Notes: a model not told the origin generated them from the sequence alone. Counted from the first letter of the stretch, positions 1 to 9,434 are shown. The stretch is DNA of 64,000 nt from Pseudotabrizicola formosa (GCF_002900965.1 NZ_PJOM01000002.1:1178001-1242000); one strand, 5' to 3'. Translations and numbers: made by a program.

Positions 1-645
1 GACGGCTGCCTGCCGATTGAGGTGATGGCCGAACGCGGCCGCGAAACCCTGCGCTTTGGCCCGATGAAGCCGGTGGGCCTCACCAACCCGCACCAGCCCG
101 ATGTGAAGGCCTATGCCGTGGTTCAGCTGCGTCGCGATAACAAGCTGGGCACGCTGTTCAATATGGTGGGCTTTCAGACCAAGATGAAATATGGCGCGCA
201 AACCGATGTGTTCAAACGCATTCCAGGTCTGACCAATGCCAGCTTTGCCCGTCTGGGCGGCATTCACCGCAACACCTTCATCAATTCTCCCACCCTGCTG
301 GATGATCAGATGCGCCTGAAATCGCACCCGCATATCCGCTTTGCCGGGCAGATCACCGGGGTGGAAGGCTATGTCGAAAGCGCCGCCATGGGCCTCTTGG
401 CAGGCCGGATGGCGGCGGCAGAGATCAAGGGCACCACCCTGCCGCCGCCCCCACCCGAAACCGCCACAGGCGCGCTGATCACCCATATCACCGGCGGGGC
501 TGAGGCAAAAACCTTTCAGCCGATGAACGTCAACTTCGGCCTCTTCCCCCCGATCGACGCCCGCGGCGGGCGGCGTGGCCGCAAGGACCGCTACAAGGCC
601 TATACCGACCGCGCCAAAGACGCGTTCACGGCATGGCTGGGGTAG
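1..645 (+). CDS. trmFO: TrmFO, folate/FAD-dependent tRNA (uracil-54 C5)-methyltransferase, 3' part
   Basis: This is the C-terminal 214 residues of the enzyme that makes ribothymidine at U54 of tRNA using methylenetetrahydrofolate and FADH2. The reading frame is open from base 1, so the start lies outside the window. Family-typical stretches are visible, including [10 protein letters not shown] near the window edge, NMVGFQTK, and the C-terminal dinucleotide-fold block [19 protein letters not shown] followed by the AGRMAA helix. The gene overlaps the start of gluQ by 13 bases, so two tRNA-modification genes are probably cotranscribed. Identification is firm; the catalytic N-terminal part cannot be seen. 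Confidence 0.95.
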   Translation, partial: DGCLPIEVMAERGRETLRFGPMKPVGLTNPHQPDVKAYAVVQLRRDNKLGTLFNMVGFQTKMKYGAQTDVFKRIPGLTNASFARLGGIHRNTFINSPTLLDDQMRLKSHPHIRFAGQITGVEGYVESAAMGLLAGRMAAAEIKGTTLPPPPPETATGALITHITGGAEAKTFQPMNVNFGLFPPIDARGGRRGRKDRYKAYTDRAKDAFTAWLG

Positions 646-1496
646 CGGCCCCGGCGTCAGGCGGGTTCACAACCCGCTTCGCGCCCTCGCCCACCGGCCC
701 GCTGCATCTGGGCCACGCCTATTCCGCCCTCCTCGCGCATGACATGGCCCGCGCCGCCGGGGGCCGCTTCCTGGTGCGGATGGAAGACACCGATACCGAA
801 CGCAGCAAATACGCCTGGGAGGCGCAGATCCTCGATGATCTCGCATGGCTTGGCCTGACATGGGATGGCCCGGTGCACCGCCAGTCCGACCATATCGCGG
901 AGTACACCGCGCGGCTGGAGCCGCTGGTGGCCCGGGGCCTGCTGTACCCCTGCGCCTGCTCCCGGTCCGATATCCGCGCAGCGCTTGCCGCACCGCAAGA
1001 GGGCAGCATCCACCCCTTCTATCCCGGCACCTGCCGGCACCGCCCGATAGAGTCGCGCCAGCCCGGCGATGCGCTGCGGATCAACCTTGCCGCCGCCCTC
1101 GCCCAACTGCCCCCGGGCATCGGCTTTGCCGAAACCGGGGCGGCCCATGCGGGGCAGCACATCCTCAACCCCGCCGAGGCCATCTCCCGCATCGGCGATG
1201 TGGTCCTGTCACGCAAGGGCGAAGAGATCGTCGCCTATTTCCTCGCCTCGGCCCTGGATGATGCCGATCACGGCGTGACCCATGTGATACGGGGGGAGGA
1301 TCTGTTTGATTTCACCCCGGTGCAGGTGATCCTGCAGCACCTGCTCGGCCTGCCGACGCCCACATACCACCACCACCGCCTGATCCGCGATGATCAGGGC
1401 AAACGGCTGGCCAAGCGGGATGACGCCCGCGCCTTGGCAAAATACCGCGCCGAAGGGGCGACGCCGCAGGATATCCGCGCCCTCGTCGGTCTGTAA
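633..1496 (+). CDS. gluQ: Glutamyl-Q tRNA(Asp) synthetase
   Basis: This 287-residue protein is a truncated glutamyl-tRNA synthetase paralogue that attaches glutamate to queuosine in tRNA-Asp. It has the class I signature RFAPSPTG followed by the HIGH-like HLGH at residues 25-28. Zinc-site cysteines are at 107, 109 and about 134, and the KMSKS-like KRLAK lies near the C-terminus. It lacks the anticodon-binding domain of GltX, which with the length separates GluQ from a real GluRS. The ATG lies inside trmFO, suggesting translational coupling. Two tRNA-Asp genes, the family's substrate, occur elsewhere in the window. A dispersed repeat begins directly after the stop codon. Confidence 0.93.
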   Translation: MAGVAAPASGGFTTRFAPSPTGPLHLGHAYSALLAHDMARAAGGRFLVRMEDTDTERSKYAWEAQILDDLAWLGLTWDGPVHRQSDHIAEYTARLEPLVARGLLYPCACSRSDIRAALAAPQEGSIHPFYPGTCRHRPIESRQPGDALRINLAAALAQLPPGIGFAETGAAHAGQHILNPAEAISRIGDVVLSRKGEEIVAYFLASALDDADHGVTHVIRGEDLFDFTPVQVILQHLLGLPTPTYHHHRLIRDDQGKRLAKRDDARALAKYRAEGATPQDIRALVGL

Positions 1497-1550
1497 CCAT
1501 TATCTGTTTTCTAAATATCCTCCGGGGGTCTGGGGGTGGAAAACCCCCAG
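1497..1550 (+). repeat. Dispersed 3'-flanking repeat, copy A (with hairpin)
   Basis: The block begins immediately after the gluQ stop with CCATTATCTGTTTT, continues TAAATATCC, and ends in a hairpin made of GGGGGT and ACCCCC arms (about 1531-1550). The same core recurs at 33042-33090, 37687-37722 and 46697-46757. See the finding on this repeat family. Confidence 0.7.
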
Positions 1551-1577
1551 TGCAACGCCCGCCCCGCGGTGCACCGC

Positions 1578-2126
1578 CTAGAGTTCAGCCCCCGGCCGGG
1601 CGGAGACGCTCAACAGCCCCATCACATAGCCCGCGACCGAGCGGAAACACACCAGCGTAAAGCCGCCCTCCTCGGCCCAGAACGCCGCCGCCACCTGTGC
1701 CGCGCGGCTGCGGCGCAGCTCATTCGGCTCCAGCCGGTCGAAATCCACCGGCGACAGCTTGCGCAGCACCTGATCGGCCTTTGCGCCCTCGATCCGGAAC
1801 ACCGCGCGCGCGTCAGAGACATCGACCGCCAGATGGTGCTGGCCCTGCAAGGCCTCACCGATCCGGGCCAGAGCGCCCGCCACATCTGCATAGGGCAGGA
1901 TCAGCAACAGCTCATCCGGGCTCATCCATCCGGCCGCACATGGCCCCTGCCGCACAATGCGCCGCATCTGGGGCATGGCGCAGCCGGTGGCAGCCTGCAC
2001 CGCCGCCTCCAGCCCCGGTGTGCCCGCCTTGGCGCGCAGCGTGATCATGCCCAAGGGGCCGATCTCACGCAGTTGCGCAAACCCATCATAGCTTGCGCCC
2101 TGCAACGCGCTGACCGGATCAGACAT
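1578..2126 (-). CDS. soxG: Sarcosine oxidase gamma subunit
   Basis: This 182-residue protein is the smallest folate-domain-like subunit of the heterotetrameric sarcosine oxidase, which oxidises sarcosine to glycine and passes the one-carbon unit to tetrahydrofolate. The start at 2126 (MSDPVSALQG) overlaps the soxA stop by 8 bases. Upstream in-frame codons lie inside soxA and read as nonsense. The sequence has the SoxG pattern with a central LSPVDFDRL-like element and a C-terminal SVAGYVMGLL segment. It is the last gene of the minus-strand sox operon. Assignment rests on sequence pattern and on position after soxA. Confidence 0.9.
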   Translation of the reverse strand: MSDPVSALQGASYDGFAQLREIGPLGMITLRAKAGTPGLEAAVQAATGCAMPQMRRIVRQGPCAAGWMSPDELLLILPYADVAGALARIGEALQGQHHLAVDVSDARAVFRIEGAKADQVLRKLSPVDFDRLEPNELRRSRAAQVAAAFWAEEGGFTLVCFRSVAGYVMGLLSVSARPGAEL

Positions 2127-5124
2127 TCTGCTTTTCCCCATCCTTGTCAAAGAACACCGGGTCCACCACCCGGGCCGGTGTGACACCACCATCCATTCTG
2201 GTGAACTCCACCACTTCGCCCATCCGCGCCGGACCCTGGCGCAAGAGCCCCATCGCAATGCCGCGCCCCAAGGTCGGCGAATGATAGGTCGAGGTGACGC
2301 GCCCCTGCACGCGGCGCTGATTGTTGGCGTTCACCCCATGCTCGGGGATATAGGCGCCATCCTCGATCACCGATCCGTCCAGCGTCTCGAACCCCACCAG
2401 TTTCCAGCGGTCGGGATTTGCCAGAAAGCTGCGCTCTTGCCCGCGTTTGCCCAGATAATCGGGCTTTTTCTTCGAGATGGCCCAGTCCAGACCCAGATCC
2501 TGCGGGATGATGGTGCCATCGGTTTCATCGCCGATCATGATAAAGCCCTTTTCGGCCCGCATCACATGCAGGGCCTCGGTGCCATAGGGCATTGCGCCGA
2601 ACGCCGCCCCCGCCTTGTGCAACAAGGCCCAGAACGCCGCACCCTGGCTGGCAGGCACGGCGATTTCATAGGACAGCTCGCCCGAGAAACTGATCCGGTA
2701 CACCCGGCAGGCAAAGCCACCAAGCGTGCCATCGGCCCAGTGCATGAAGGGCAGCGCCTCTTTCGACACATCCATCCCGCCAAGGCTTTCCAACAGCTTG
2801 CGGGCATTTGGCCCGACAACCGCCACCTGCGCATATTGCTCGGTCACATTGGCGGTGAACACCTGCCAGTCCCACCATTCGCATTGCAGCCAGTCTTCCA
2901 TCCAGGCATGAATGCGATCCGCCCCGCCCGATGTGGTGTGGCACAGCCAGGTGTCGGCGTCGATGCGCGCCACCACGCCATCATCCGACAGGAAGCCCTG
3001 TTCATTGCACATCAACCCGTAGCGGCATTTGCCGATGGGCAGGGTGCTCATCACGCCGGTGTAAAGCATGTCAAGGAATCGCCCGGCATCAGGGCCTTTG
3101 ACGATGATCTTGCCAAGGGTCGATGCATCAAGCAAACCAAGGGCTTCACGCGTGTTCTTCACCTCACGGTGCACCGCCTGTTCCGGCGTCTCGCCGGGGC
3201 GCTGGAAGCAATATGGCCGGCGCCAATGGCCCACGGGTTCGAAATAGGCACCGTTCTGCTGGTGCCAGTCATGCATCGGTGTCTTGCGCAGCGGCTGAAA
3301 GATCTCGCCCCGCGCTTCACCCGCCAAGGCCCCCAGCGGCACCGGGGTATATGGCGGGCGGAAGGTCGTGGTGCCGACCTGTGGGATCTGCGCATTCAAA
3401 GAGTCAGCAAGCACCGCCAGACCATTGATATTGCTTAGCTTCCCCTGATCCGTCGCCATGCCCAGCGTGGTGTAGCGCTTGGTGTGTTCGACGCTTTCAT
3501 AGCCCTCGCGCGCGGCCAGTTGCACGTCTGACACTTTCACATCATTCTGGAAATCCAGCCACATCTTGGACCGCAGCGCGATGCCAGCGCCTTGCGGCAT
3601 GATCCAGACCGGTTCCAGCGCAGATTCGTCCGCCACGTCATGGGCGGGCACTTCCTCTGACTCCGCTTCAAATCCAAGGGCTTGCAGCGCGATCTTAACC
3701 TGCGCATCAGCATCTGCCACCGCCTGGCGCAGCGCGCCATTGGCGGCACCGGCGCAAAGCACCATGGCCGTGCCATCGGCATGCAGCGGCGGACGGGTGG
3801 CGTCGGGGCGGAACATCGCCTCGGACTCGTCCCAGATCAGCTTGCCGCCGCAATGGCTCCACAAATGCACCACCGGCGACCAGCCGCCGGACATGGCCAC
3901 CGCGTCGCAGGACAGCGTCGTGCTGGCCGCACCCTCGCCCGCCTGCTGGCAGATCTCGACCGCCTCCACCCGCTTGCCACCCTTGACCCGCGCGATGGCG
4001 CGCCCGGTTTCAACCCTTATGCCAAGGGCGCGGGCGCGTTCCGGCAGCGGCCCGTTGGCGATGTTGCGCGCGTCGATCACCGCCGCAACCTCCAGCCCTG
4101 CTTCCTTGAGCACAATCGCGGTGCGATAGGCGTCATCATTGTTGGTGACCACCACGGTTCGGTCGCCCGGGGAAACCGCCCAGTTCACCGCGTAATCGCG
4201 CACCGCCCCCGCCAGCATGACGCCCGGAATGTCATTGCCGGCAAAGGACAGCGGCCGCTCGATCGCACCCGTGGCCGCAAGGATCTTGCCCACCCGCATC
4301 CGCCACAGCCGGTGCCGGGGGCGCCCGTCGCCGGGGGTGTGGTCGGCGAGCTTTTCATCCAGAAGGACATAGCCGTGGTCGTAAGACCCCGCCGCCATGC
4401 AGCGCAGGCGCAGGGTGACATTGTCCATCGCCGACAGCTCCAGCACCGCCGCCTCGACCCAGTCCGCCGCAGGCATGCCGCCCACGACATCGCCATCGAC
4501 CGGTGCGCGCCCGCCCCAATGGGCGGTCTGTTCCACCAGCCAGACCCGCGCGCCAGCCCGCCCCGCCACCAGCGCCGCCTGCAACCCGGCCACGCCGCCG
4601 CCGACGATCAGCAGATCGCAAAAGGCATAGGCCTGTTCATAGCGGTCGGCATCGCGGTCCTTGGGGGCAGAGCCAAGGCCCGCCGAATGCCGGATGATGG
4701 GTTCAAAGAAATGTTTCCACGCCGCACGCGGGTGGATGAAGGTCTTGTAATAGAACCCCCCCGGCAGCAAGCGTGCGGCATAGTTGTTCACCACGCCCAC
4801 ATCGAAGTCCAGACTGGGCCAGTGGTTCTGGCTGCGTGCCTCCAGCCCGTCGAACAGTTCGGTCGTGGTGGTGCGCTGGTTGGGCTCCAGCCGCGCGCCC
4901 TGCCCCAGATTGACCAGCGCATTGGGCTCTTCCGCCCCGCTGGCCACAAGGCCGCGCGGGCGGTGGTATTTGAACGACCGGCCCAGCAGCATCTGGTCAT
5001 TGGCCAGAAGCGCCGAGGCCAGCGTATCCCCCGCACAACCGCGCAGGCGTTTGCCGTTGAAGGTGAAGTCAAGCGGGGCAGACCGGTCGATCAACCGGCC
5101 GCCGGATTTCAGACGCGTGCTCAT
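2119..5124 (-). CDS. soxA: Sarcosine oxidase alpha subunit
   Basis: This 1001-residue large subunit carries NAD and tetrahydrofolate sites. Residues 15-60 form an N-terminal Fer2_4-like segment (RGCAGDTLASALLA, Cys30). A Rossmann dinucleotide motif (IVGGGVAGLQAA) lies near residue 172. The C-terminal third (about 600-990) is an aminomethyltransferase (GcvT-like) domain that takes up the methylene group. Start 5124 gives MSTRLKSGGR and overlaps the soxD stop by 4 bases; the longer upstream frame is soxD in another frame. Length matches the family, which is close to 1000 residues. The complex catalyses the last demethylation step of glycine betaine or creatinine breakdown. Confidence 0.97.
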   Translation of the reverse strand: MSTRLKSGGRLIDRSAPLDFTFNGKRLRGCAGDTLASALLANDQMLLGRSFKYHRPRGLVASGAEEPNALVNLGQGARLEPNQRTTTTELFDGLEARSQNHWPSLDFDVGVVNNYAARLLPGGFYYKTFIHPRAAWKHFFEPIIRHSAGLGSAPKDRDADRYEQAYAFCDLLIVGGGVAGLQAALVAGRAGARVWLVEQTAHWGGRAPVDGDVVGGMPAADWVEAAVLELSAMDNVTLRLRCMAAGSYDHGYVLLDEKLADHTPGDGRPRHRLWRMRVGKILAATGAIERPLSFAGNDIPGVMLAGAVRDYAVNWAVSPGDRTVVVTNNDDAYRTAIVLKEAGLEVAAVIDARNIANGPLPERARALGIRVETGRAIARVKGGKRVEAVEICQQAGEGAASTTLSCDAVAMSGGWSPVVHLWSHCGGKLIWDESEAMFRPDATRPPLHADGTAMVLCAGAANGALRQAVADADAQVKIALQALGFEAESEEVPAHDVADESALEPVWIMPQGAGIALRSKMWLDFQNDVKVSDVQLAAREGYESVEHTKRYTTLGMATDQGKLSNINGLAVLADSLNAQIPQVGTTTFRPPYTPVPLGALAGEARGEIFQPLRKTPMHDWHQQNGAYFEPVGHWRRPYCFQRPGETPEQAVHREVKNTREALGLLDASTLGKIIVKGPDAGRFLDMLYTGVMSTLPIGKCRYGLMCNEQGFLSDDGVVARIDADTWLCHTTSGGADRIHAWMEDWLQCEWWDWQVFTANVTEQYAQVAVVGPNARKLLESLGGMDVSKEALPFMHWADGTLGGFACRVYRISFSGELSYEIAVPASQGAAFWALLHKAGAAFGAMPYGTEALHVMRAEKGFIMIGDETDGTIIPQDLGLDWAISKKKPDYLGKRGQERSFLANPDRWKLVGFETLDGSVIEDGAYIPEHGVNANNQRRVQGRVTSTYHSPTLGRGIAMGLLRQGPARMGEVVEFTRMDGGVTPARVVDPVFFDKDGEKQNV

Positions 5125-5444
5125 GAAAAGCCCTTCCACTCGGGGCGCTTGGCCTTGATTTTTTCGACGATCTCGACGGGCGGCTCGGTCGATTGTGCCG
5201 GATAGGTGCCGAAGACTTCCAGCGTGGCGGTACAGCGCGCGGCCAGAAACCACTTGCCGCAGCCATAGGCATGGCGCCACCGCTCGAAGTGCACGCCCTT
5301 GGGGTTCTTGCGGGCAAACATATAAGCCTCGAACGCGTCGTCATCCGACCCCGGACCGAACCGCTTCAGATGCGCCTCACCGCCCGGGGCAAGTTCGGTT
5401 TCTTCGGCGTCGATGCCGCAATAGGGGCAGGAAAGGATCAGCAT
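5121..5444 (-). CDS. soxD: Sarcosine oxidase delta subunit
   Basis: This 107-residue subunit binds structural zinc in the heterotetramer. The zinc ligand pattern is visible: CPYCG at residues 6-10, then His58 and Cys62 in RHAYGCGKW. Its length is typical of SoxD (about 90-110). The stop overlaps the soxA start. It is separated from the upstream gene of the operon by 78 bases that contain a 28-base perfect palindrome, which may set a lower or separate expression level for soxDAG relative to soxB. Confidence 0.95.
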   Translation of the reverse strand: MLILSCPYCGIDAEETELAPGGEAHLKRFGPGSDDDAFEAYMFARKNPKGVHFERWRHAYGCGKWFLAARCTATLEVFGTYPAQSTEPPVEIVEKIKAKRPEWKGFS

Positions 5445-5465
5445 GGCACACCTGTGAACATGGAA

Positions 5466-5493
5466 ACGGCGGGCGCTGTACAGCGCCCGCCGT
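5466..5493. other. 28-base perfect palindrome between the Pro-rich gene and soxD
   Basis: The sequence ACGGCGGGCGCTG is followed by TA and by its exact reverse complement, giving a 13-bp GC-rich stem. On the minus transcript it lies 29 bases after the stop of the upstream gene and 21 bases before the soxD ATG. The bases after it (TTTCC) are a poor U-tract, so it is more likely an mRNA-stabilising or attenuating stem-loop than a full terminator. Confidence 0.75.
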
Positions 5494-5522
5494 GACGGGA
5501 AGTCATGAGAGAAAGAAACCTA

Positions 5523-5960
5523 TCAGCCGCCGCTTGCGGGCGGCACGGTGCTGCCAGCCTCTGGCGCAGGGGCAGGATCGGCAGGGGCCGCCGGAGCGGT
5601 TGCGTCGGGCGTGGTTGCCGGAGCGGTTGCGTCAGGCGTGGTTGCAGCCGGAGCTTCGGTTGCCGGAGCAGGAGCCGGTGCTGTTGCCGGAGCTTCTGCG
5701 GCAGGCGCAGTTGCAGGGGCTTCGATGGTGACATTGTTGCTGCCATCGGCGGGCACAACGGTTGCGTCATCGCCACCAGACAGGACCAGCGCGCCGATGC
5801 CGACGGCGATAACGGCGCCGCCCAGCAGATAGGCGAACCAGTTGGTCGACGCGGGTGTCTCGCGGATATGCGTGGTGGTGCTGGTATTGGTCGCGTGGGG
5901 CGGGACGGCGGAGCTGGTCGTGTAGGTGGTGTTGGTCGGTGGGGTGTGCGGTTCGGCCAT
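5523..5960 (-). CDS. Thr- and Pro/Ala-rich single-pass membrane protein inside the sox operon
   Basis: This 145-residue protein was not recognised as a member of a known family. Residues 1-40 are Thr/Ser/Pro-rich. Residues 43-61 form one hydrophobic helix (FAYLLGGAVIAVGIGALVL). Residues 75-145 are a low-complexity Ala/Pro/Thr/Glu tail with repeated PATAPA and TTPDATAP units. The ATG at 5960 is preceded by an excellent AAGGAGG site, so it is surely translated. It lies between soxB and soxD, where other sox operons usually have soxB directly followed by soxD. The tail probably lies in the periplasm. A link to sarcosine oxidation is only positional, and its role is unknown. Confidence 0.8.
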   Translation of the reverse strand: MAEPHTPPTNTTYTTSSAVPPHATNTSTTTHIRETPASTNWFAYLLGGAVIAVGIGALVLSGGDDATVVPADGSNNVTIEAPATAPAAEAPATAPAPAPATEAPAATTPDATAPATTPDATAPAAPADPAPAPEAGSTVPPASGG

Positions 5961-6030
5961 GACTGGTCCTCCTTGCAATACGTGATTGGAGGACAAACGC
6001 GGTCGATCACAGGAAGGTTCCCGGAAATCA

Positions 6031-7278
6031 TTAATGCGCCACCCCGGCTGCCACCGACTCGTCGATGAACCGGCCTTCGCGGAAACGCCACATGTCGAAT
6101 TCGGCCGCCAGCGGCCCCGGCTCGCCGCGCGCCATCAGATCGGCCATGGCCCAGCCAGAGCCGGGAATGGCCTTGAACCCGCCGGTGCCCCAGCCGCAGT
6201 TGATAAAGCAATTCCCCAGCGGGGTTTTCGAGATGATGGGCGAGCGGTCGCCGGTCATATCCACGATGCCGCCCCATTGCCGCAGCATCTTGAGCCTTGA
6301 AATCATGGGGAAAGTCTCAACCAATGCGCGCAGCGTTTCCTCGATATGATGAAAAGACCCGCGCTGGGTGTAGTTGTTGAATCCGTCGGTGCCGCCGCCG
6401 ATCACCATCTCGCCCTTGTCGGACTGGCTCATGTAGCCATGCACCGTGTTGGCCATCACCACCACATCCATGCAGGGCTTGATCGGCTCTGACACCAGCG
6501 CCTGCAGCGCCATCGATTCCACCGGCAGGCGGAACCCCGCCATATCGGCCACCTGCCCGGAATGGCCCGCCACCACGATGCCCAGCTTTTTGGTGCCGAT
6601 ATAGCCCTTGCTGGTCTCGACCCCCGTCACCTGGCCATTTTCCGACCGCACCCCGGTGACCTCGCATTGCTGGATGATGTCCATCCCCATGTCGGAACAG
6701 GCCCGCGCATAGCCCCAGGCCACCGCATCATGCCGCGCCGTACCGCCGCGCGCCTGATAGAGCGCGCCCAGGATCGGATAGCGTGGCCCGTCAATGTTGA
6801 TGATCGGCACCAGTTGCTTGACCCGCTCGGGCGTGATCCATTTGGTGCTGACCCCTTGCAGGTTGTTGGCATGCACCGTGCGCAGATAGCCGCGCACCTC
6901 GTGATGGGTCTGCGCCAGCATCAGGAGCCCGCGCGGGCTGAACATGATATTGTAGTTCAGCTCCTGGCTCAGGGTTTCATACAAGGACCGCGCCTTTTCA
7001 TAAAGCGCGGCAGACGGGTCCTGCAGGTAGTTCGAGCGGATGATCGTGGTGTTGCGCCCGGTATTGCCACCCCCCAGCCAGCCCTTTTCGAGGATCGCCA
7101 CATTGCGGATGCCGTGGTTCTTGCCAAGGTAATAGGCCGTGGCCAGCCCGTGCCCGCCGGCGCCGATGATCACCGCGTCATAGGACGCCTTGGGCAGTGG
7201 CGATTTCCACGCCCGTTCCCAGCCTTGATGGTGGCTCAGCGCCTCACGCGCGATGGCAAAGACCGAATAGCGTTTCAT
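6031..7278 (-). CDS. soxB: Sarcosine oxidase beta subunit
   Basis: This 415-residue FAD/FMN subunit forms the sarcosine-oxidising site. It has the N-terminal dinucleotide motif IIGAGGHGLATAYYLG (residues 37-52) and a GRNTTIIRSNY segment. His183 lies in TARHDAVAWG, the region that in characterised enzymes carries covalently bound FMN (alignment not run). The start at 7278 has GAAGGAAT about 8 bases upstream; the 61 extra upstream codons of the open frame are not family-like. It is the first gene of the operon. The 226-bp region to the divergent ccmI gene should contain the promoter. Confidence 0.97.
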   Translation of the reverse strand: MKRYSVFAIAREALSHHQGWERAWKSPLPKASYDAVIIGAGGHGLATAYYLGKNHGIRNVAILEKGWLGGGNTGRNTTIIRSNYLQDPSAALYEKARSLYETLSQELNYNIMFSPRGLLMLAQTHHEVRGYLRTVHANNLQGVSTKWITPERVKQLVPIINIDGPRYPILGALYQARGGTARHDAVAWGYARACSDMGMDIIQQCEVTGVRSENGQVTGVETSKGYIGTKKLGIVVAGHSGQVADMAGFRLPVESMALQALVSEPIKPCMDVVVMANTVHGYMSQSDKGEMVIGGGTDGFNNYTQRGSFHHIEETLRALVETFPMISRLKMLRQWGGIVDMTGDRSPIISKTPLGNCFINCGWGTGGFKAIPGSGWAMADLMARGEPGPLAAEFDMWRFREGRFIDESVAAGVAH

Positions 7279-7504
7279 GGCGGCATTCCTTCGGACGGGC
7301 AGGCAGTTGCGTCTGTGTGACGTGATACCGGATTGCCGCCGCCACCCCAAGCGGCACAACAGGGAAAATTGCGACATCGCGCCCGATTGCTGTCGCAGGC
7401 GGGTGTCGCAGACCGCAGGCCAATCCAGCTGCGGCCAATTCGCGCCTTTTGTCCGGGGCAATCACCCCTTACATGAAGGGGGCAAGGCAAAAGAGGGCTA
7501 TGGC

Positions 7505-8728
7505 ATGGAGGCGTGGGGATTCTGGGCAGCGGCGGCCCTTTTGGTTGTGGGCATTCTGGCAACGTTGCTGCGCGCCATGTCGCGGGCCCAGACCGATGCG
7601 CGCGGCGCGCATGAGTTTGATCTGGCCGTTTATCGTGACCAGCTGACCGAGATTGAACGCGACATCGCCCGCGGCACCATTCCTTCTGACGAAGGCGCGC
7701 GGCTGCGCACCGAAATTCAGCGCCGCCTGCTGGATGCCGACCGCAATGCGGCAAAGACGGCCCCTGCCCCGCAACAGCTCGGCGGGTCGGTCGTGGCGGT
7801 GCTGATCGCGCTGATCCTTGCGGCGGGGGCCTATGGCTATTGGCATCTTGGCGCGCCGGGATACCCTGACCTGCCGCTGCAGGCCCGGCTTGCGATGAGC
7901 GAAGACATCCGCGCCAACCGCCCGACGCAGGCAGATGCCGAGGCGCAGACCAGCGTCGCCCCGCGCACCGATATAGATCCGTCCTTTCTGGAGCTGATGG
8001 TCAGACTGCGCCAGGCGGTGCAGGACCGCCCCGATGATCAGCAAGGGCTGGAACTCCTGGCCCGCAATGAGGCGGCGATGGGCAATCTGTCAGCGGCCAA
8101 GGACGCGCAGGCCGCGCTGATCACGCTCAAGGGTGTGGCCGCCACCGCCGAAGATCACGCGGCGCTGGCCGAGCTGATGATCATGGCTGCGGGGGGATAT
8201 GTGTCGCCAGAGGCGGAACAGGCGCTGGTCCGGGCGCTGGAGGCCGATCCGCGCAATGGCACGGCACGCTATTACACGGGCACGATGTTCGCCCAGATCG
8301 GCCGCTTTGACCGGACCTTTACCCTGTGGCAACGCTTGCTGGCAGACAGCCCGCCGGATGCGCCCTGGGTCGCCCCGATCCGTGGCCAAATCACAGAGGT
8401 CGCCGCGCGCGCCGGTGTGCGCTACAGCCTGCCGCCCGCCTCAACCGGCCCCGGCCCGACGGGGGACGACATCGCCGCCGCCGCCGAAATGACAGCCGAG
8501 GAGCGTCAGGCGATGATCGAGGGCATGGTCGATCAGCTTGGCGCCCGGCTGGCGCAGGAGGGCGGACCGGCCGAGGATTGGGCCCGGCTGATCACCTCGC
8601 TGGCGCAGATAGGCCGCACCGATCAGGCCCGTGCGATCTATGCCGAGGCGCAGACCCGCTTTGCCGGGCGCACGGTGGAACTGTCGGGCCTGCGTCAGGC
8701 CGCGGTCGAGGCCGGGGTCGGCGAATGA
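7505..8728 (+). CDS. ccmI: CcmI, cytochrome c maturation apoprotein chaperone
   Basis: This 407-residue inner-membrane protein delivers apocytochrome c to the CcmF/H haem ligation machinery. Two membrane helices are visible at about residues 5-24 and 95-115, flanking a cytoplasmic loop with the charged EFDLAVYRDQLTEIERD segment typical of CcmI. A periplasmic TPR-type domain follows (AEQALVRALEADPRNGTARYY). The ATG at 7505 follows AAGAGGG. The upstream 76 in-frame codons overlap the divergent sox promoter region. No other ccm gene is adjacent. The stop overlaps the ruvX start (ATGA). Confidence 0.92.
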   Translation: MEAWGFWAAAALLVVGILATLLRAMSRAQTDARGAHEFDLAVYRDQLTEIERDIARGTIPSDEGARLRTEIQRRLLDADRNAAKTAPAPQQLGGSVVAVLIALILAAGAYGYWHLGAPGYPDLPLQARLAMSEDIRANRPTQADAEAQTSVAPRTDIDPSFLELMVRLRQAVQDRPDDQQGLELLARNEAAMGNLSAAKDAQAALITLKGVAATAEDHAALAELMIMAAGGYVSPEAEQALVRALEADPRNGTARYYTGTMFAQIGRFDRTFTLWQRLLADSPPDAPWVAPIRGQITEVAARAGVRYSLPPASTGPGPTGDDIAAAAEMTAEERQAMIEGMVDQLGARLAQEGGPAEDWARLITSLAQIGRTDQARAIYAEAQTRFAGRTVELSGLRQAAVEAGVGE

Positions 8729-9207
8729 TCTTGCCCGATATCGCCGCCTTCATCCCCACCCTGCCCCGGTCCGGCGGCATTGCGGGCCTTGATCTGGGCG
8801 ACAAGACCATCGGCGTCGCCCTGTCCGACCTGCGCCGTCAGGTCGCAACCCCGGTCGAGGTGATCCGGCGCGAGAAATTCACCCTTGATGCCGCCCGCCT
8901 GCTGGCCCTGCTGACGGCGCGCGGGGCGGCGGGCATCATTCTTGGCCTGCCGCTGAACATGGACGGGTCCGAAGGCCCGCGCGTGCAATCCACCCGCGCC
9001 TTTGCGCGCAATCTGGAAAAGCTGACCCCCCTGCCCATCACCTTCTGGGATGAGCGTCTGTCCACCGTTGCCGCCGAACGGGCGCTTCTGGAGGCGGATA
9101 CGTCGCGCAAGGGTCGCAAAGAGGTGATCGACAAGGTGGCCGCCGGCTATATCCTGCAAGGGGCGCTGGACCGCATGGCGTATATGGCAAGGCTGGAGGA
9201 GCAGTGA
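8725..9207 (+). CDS. ruvX: Putative pre-16S rRNA nuclease / Holliday-junction-resolvase-like RuvX (YqgF)
   Basis: This 160-residue RNase H-fold protein belongs to the YqgF family, implicated in 16S rRNA 5'-end processing. Conserved acidic motifs are present: GLDLGDKTIGVALSD (first Asp), LGLPLNMDGSEGPR, FWDERLST, and the C-terminal DKVAAGYILQ with the last Asp. The ATG at 8725 overlaps the ccmI stop by 4 bases, and the gene ends in a 4-base overlap with the next gene's GTG. The whole unit ccmI-ruvX-DUF1289 is probably one transcript. Confidence 0.93.
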   Translation: MILPDIAAFIPTLPRSGGIAGLDLGDKTIGVALSDLRRQVATPVEVIRREKFTLDAARLLALLTARGAAGIILGLPLNMDGSEGPRVQSTRAFARNLEKLTPLPITFWDERLSTVAAERALLEADTSRKGRKEVIDKVAAGYILQGALDRMAYMARLEEQ

Positions 9208-9434
9208 CGGACGAGATCTGGAAACGCGATGAAATCGCCTCGCCTTGCGTAAAGCTCTGCGTCGTTCACCCCGAAGCCCGTCTGTGCATCGGCTGCCTGC
9301 GCAGCATTGACGAGATCACTCAATGGTCGCGCCTGTCACCGCAGGCGCGCGAGGCGATCATGGCAGAGCTGCCCGCCCGCGCGCCGCGCATCGCCACGCG
9401 CCGGGGTGGCCGCGCCGCGCGGTTGCAGGGCTGA
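9204..9434 (+). CDS. DUF1289 family cysteine-rich small protein
   Basis: This 76-residue protein starts with GTG inside the ruvX stop. It has the DUF1289 pattern SPCVKLC followed by LCIGCLRSIDEITQW, giving four cysteines that could bind a metal or Fe-S centre. The C-terminus is Arg-rich. No experimentally defined role is known to me. The translational coupling with ruvX is clear from the GTGA overlap. Confidence 0.88.
   Translation: MTDEIWKRDEIASPCVKLCVVHPEARLCIGCLRSIDEITQWSRLSPQAREAIMAELPARAPRIATRRGGRAARLQG

Noticed and set aside
3682-5205. A 507-codon plus-strand ORF opposite soxA
   Set aside because: It is an antisense shadow of a GC-rich gene. Its His/Arg/Gln-rich composition is typical of such frames, and soxA is unambiguous.
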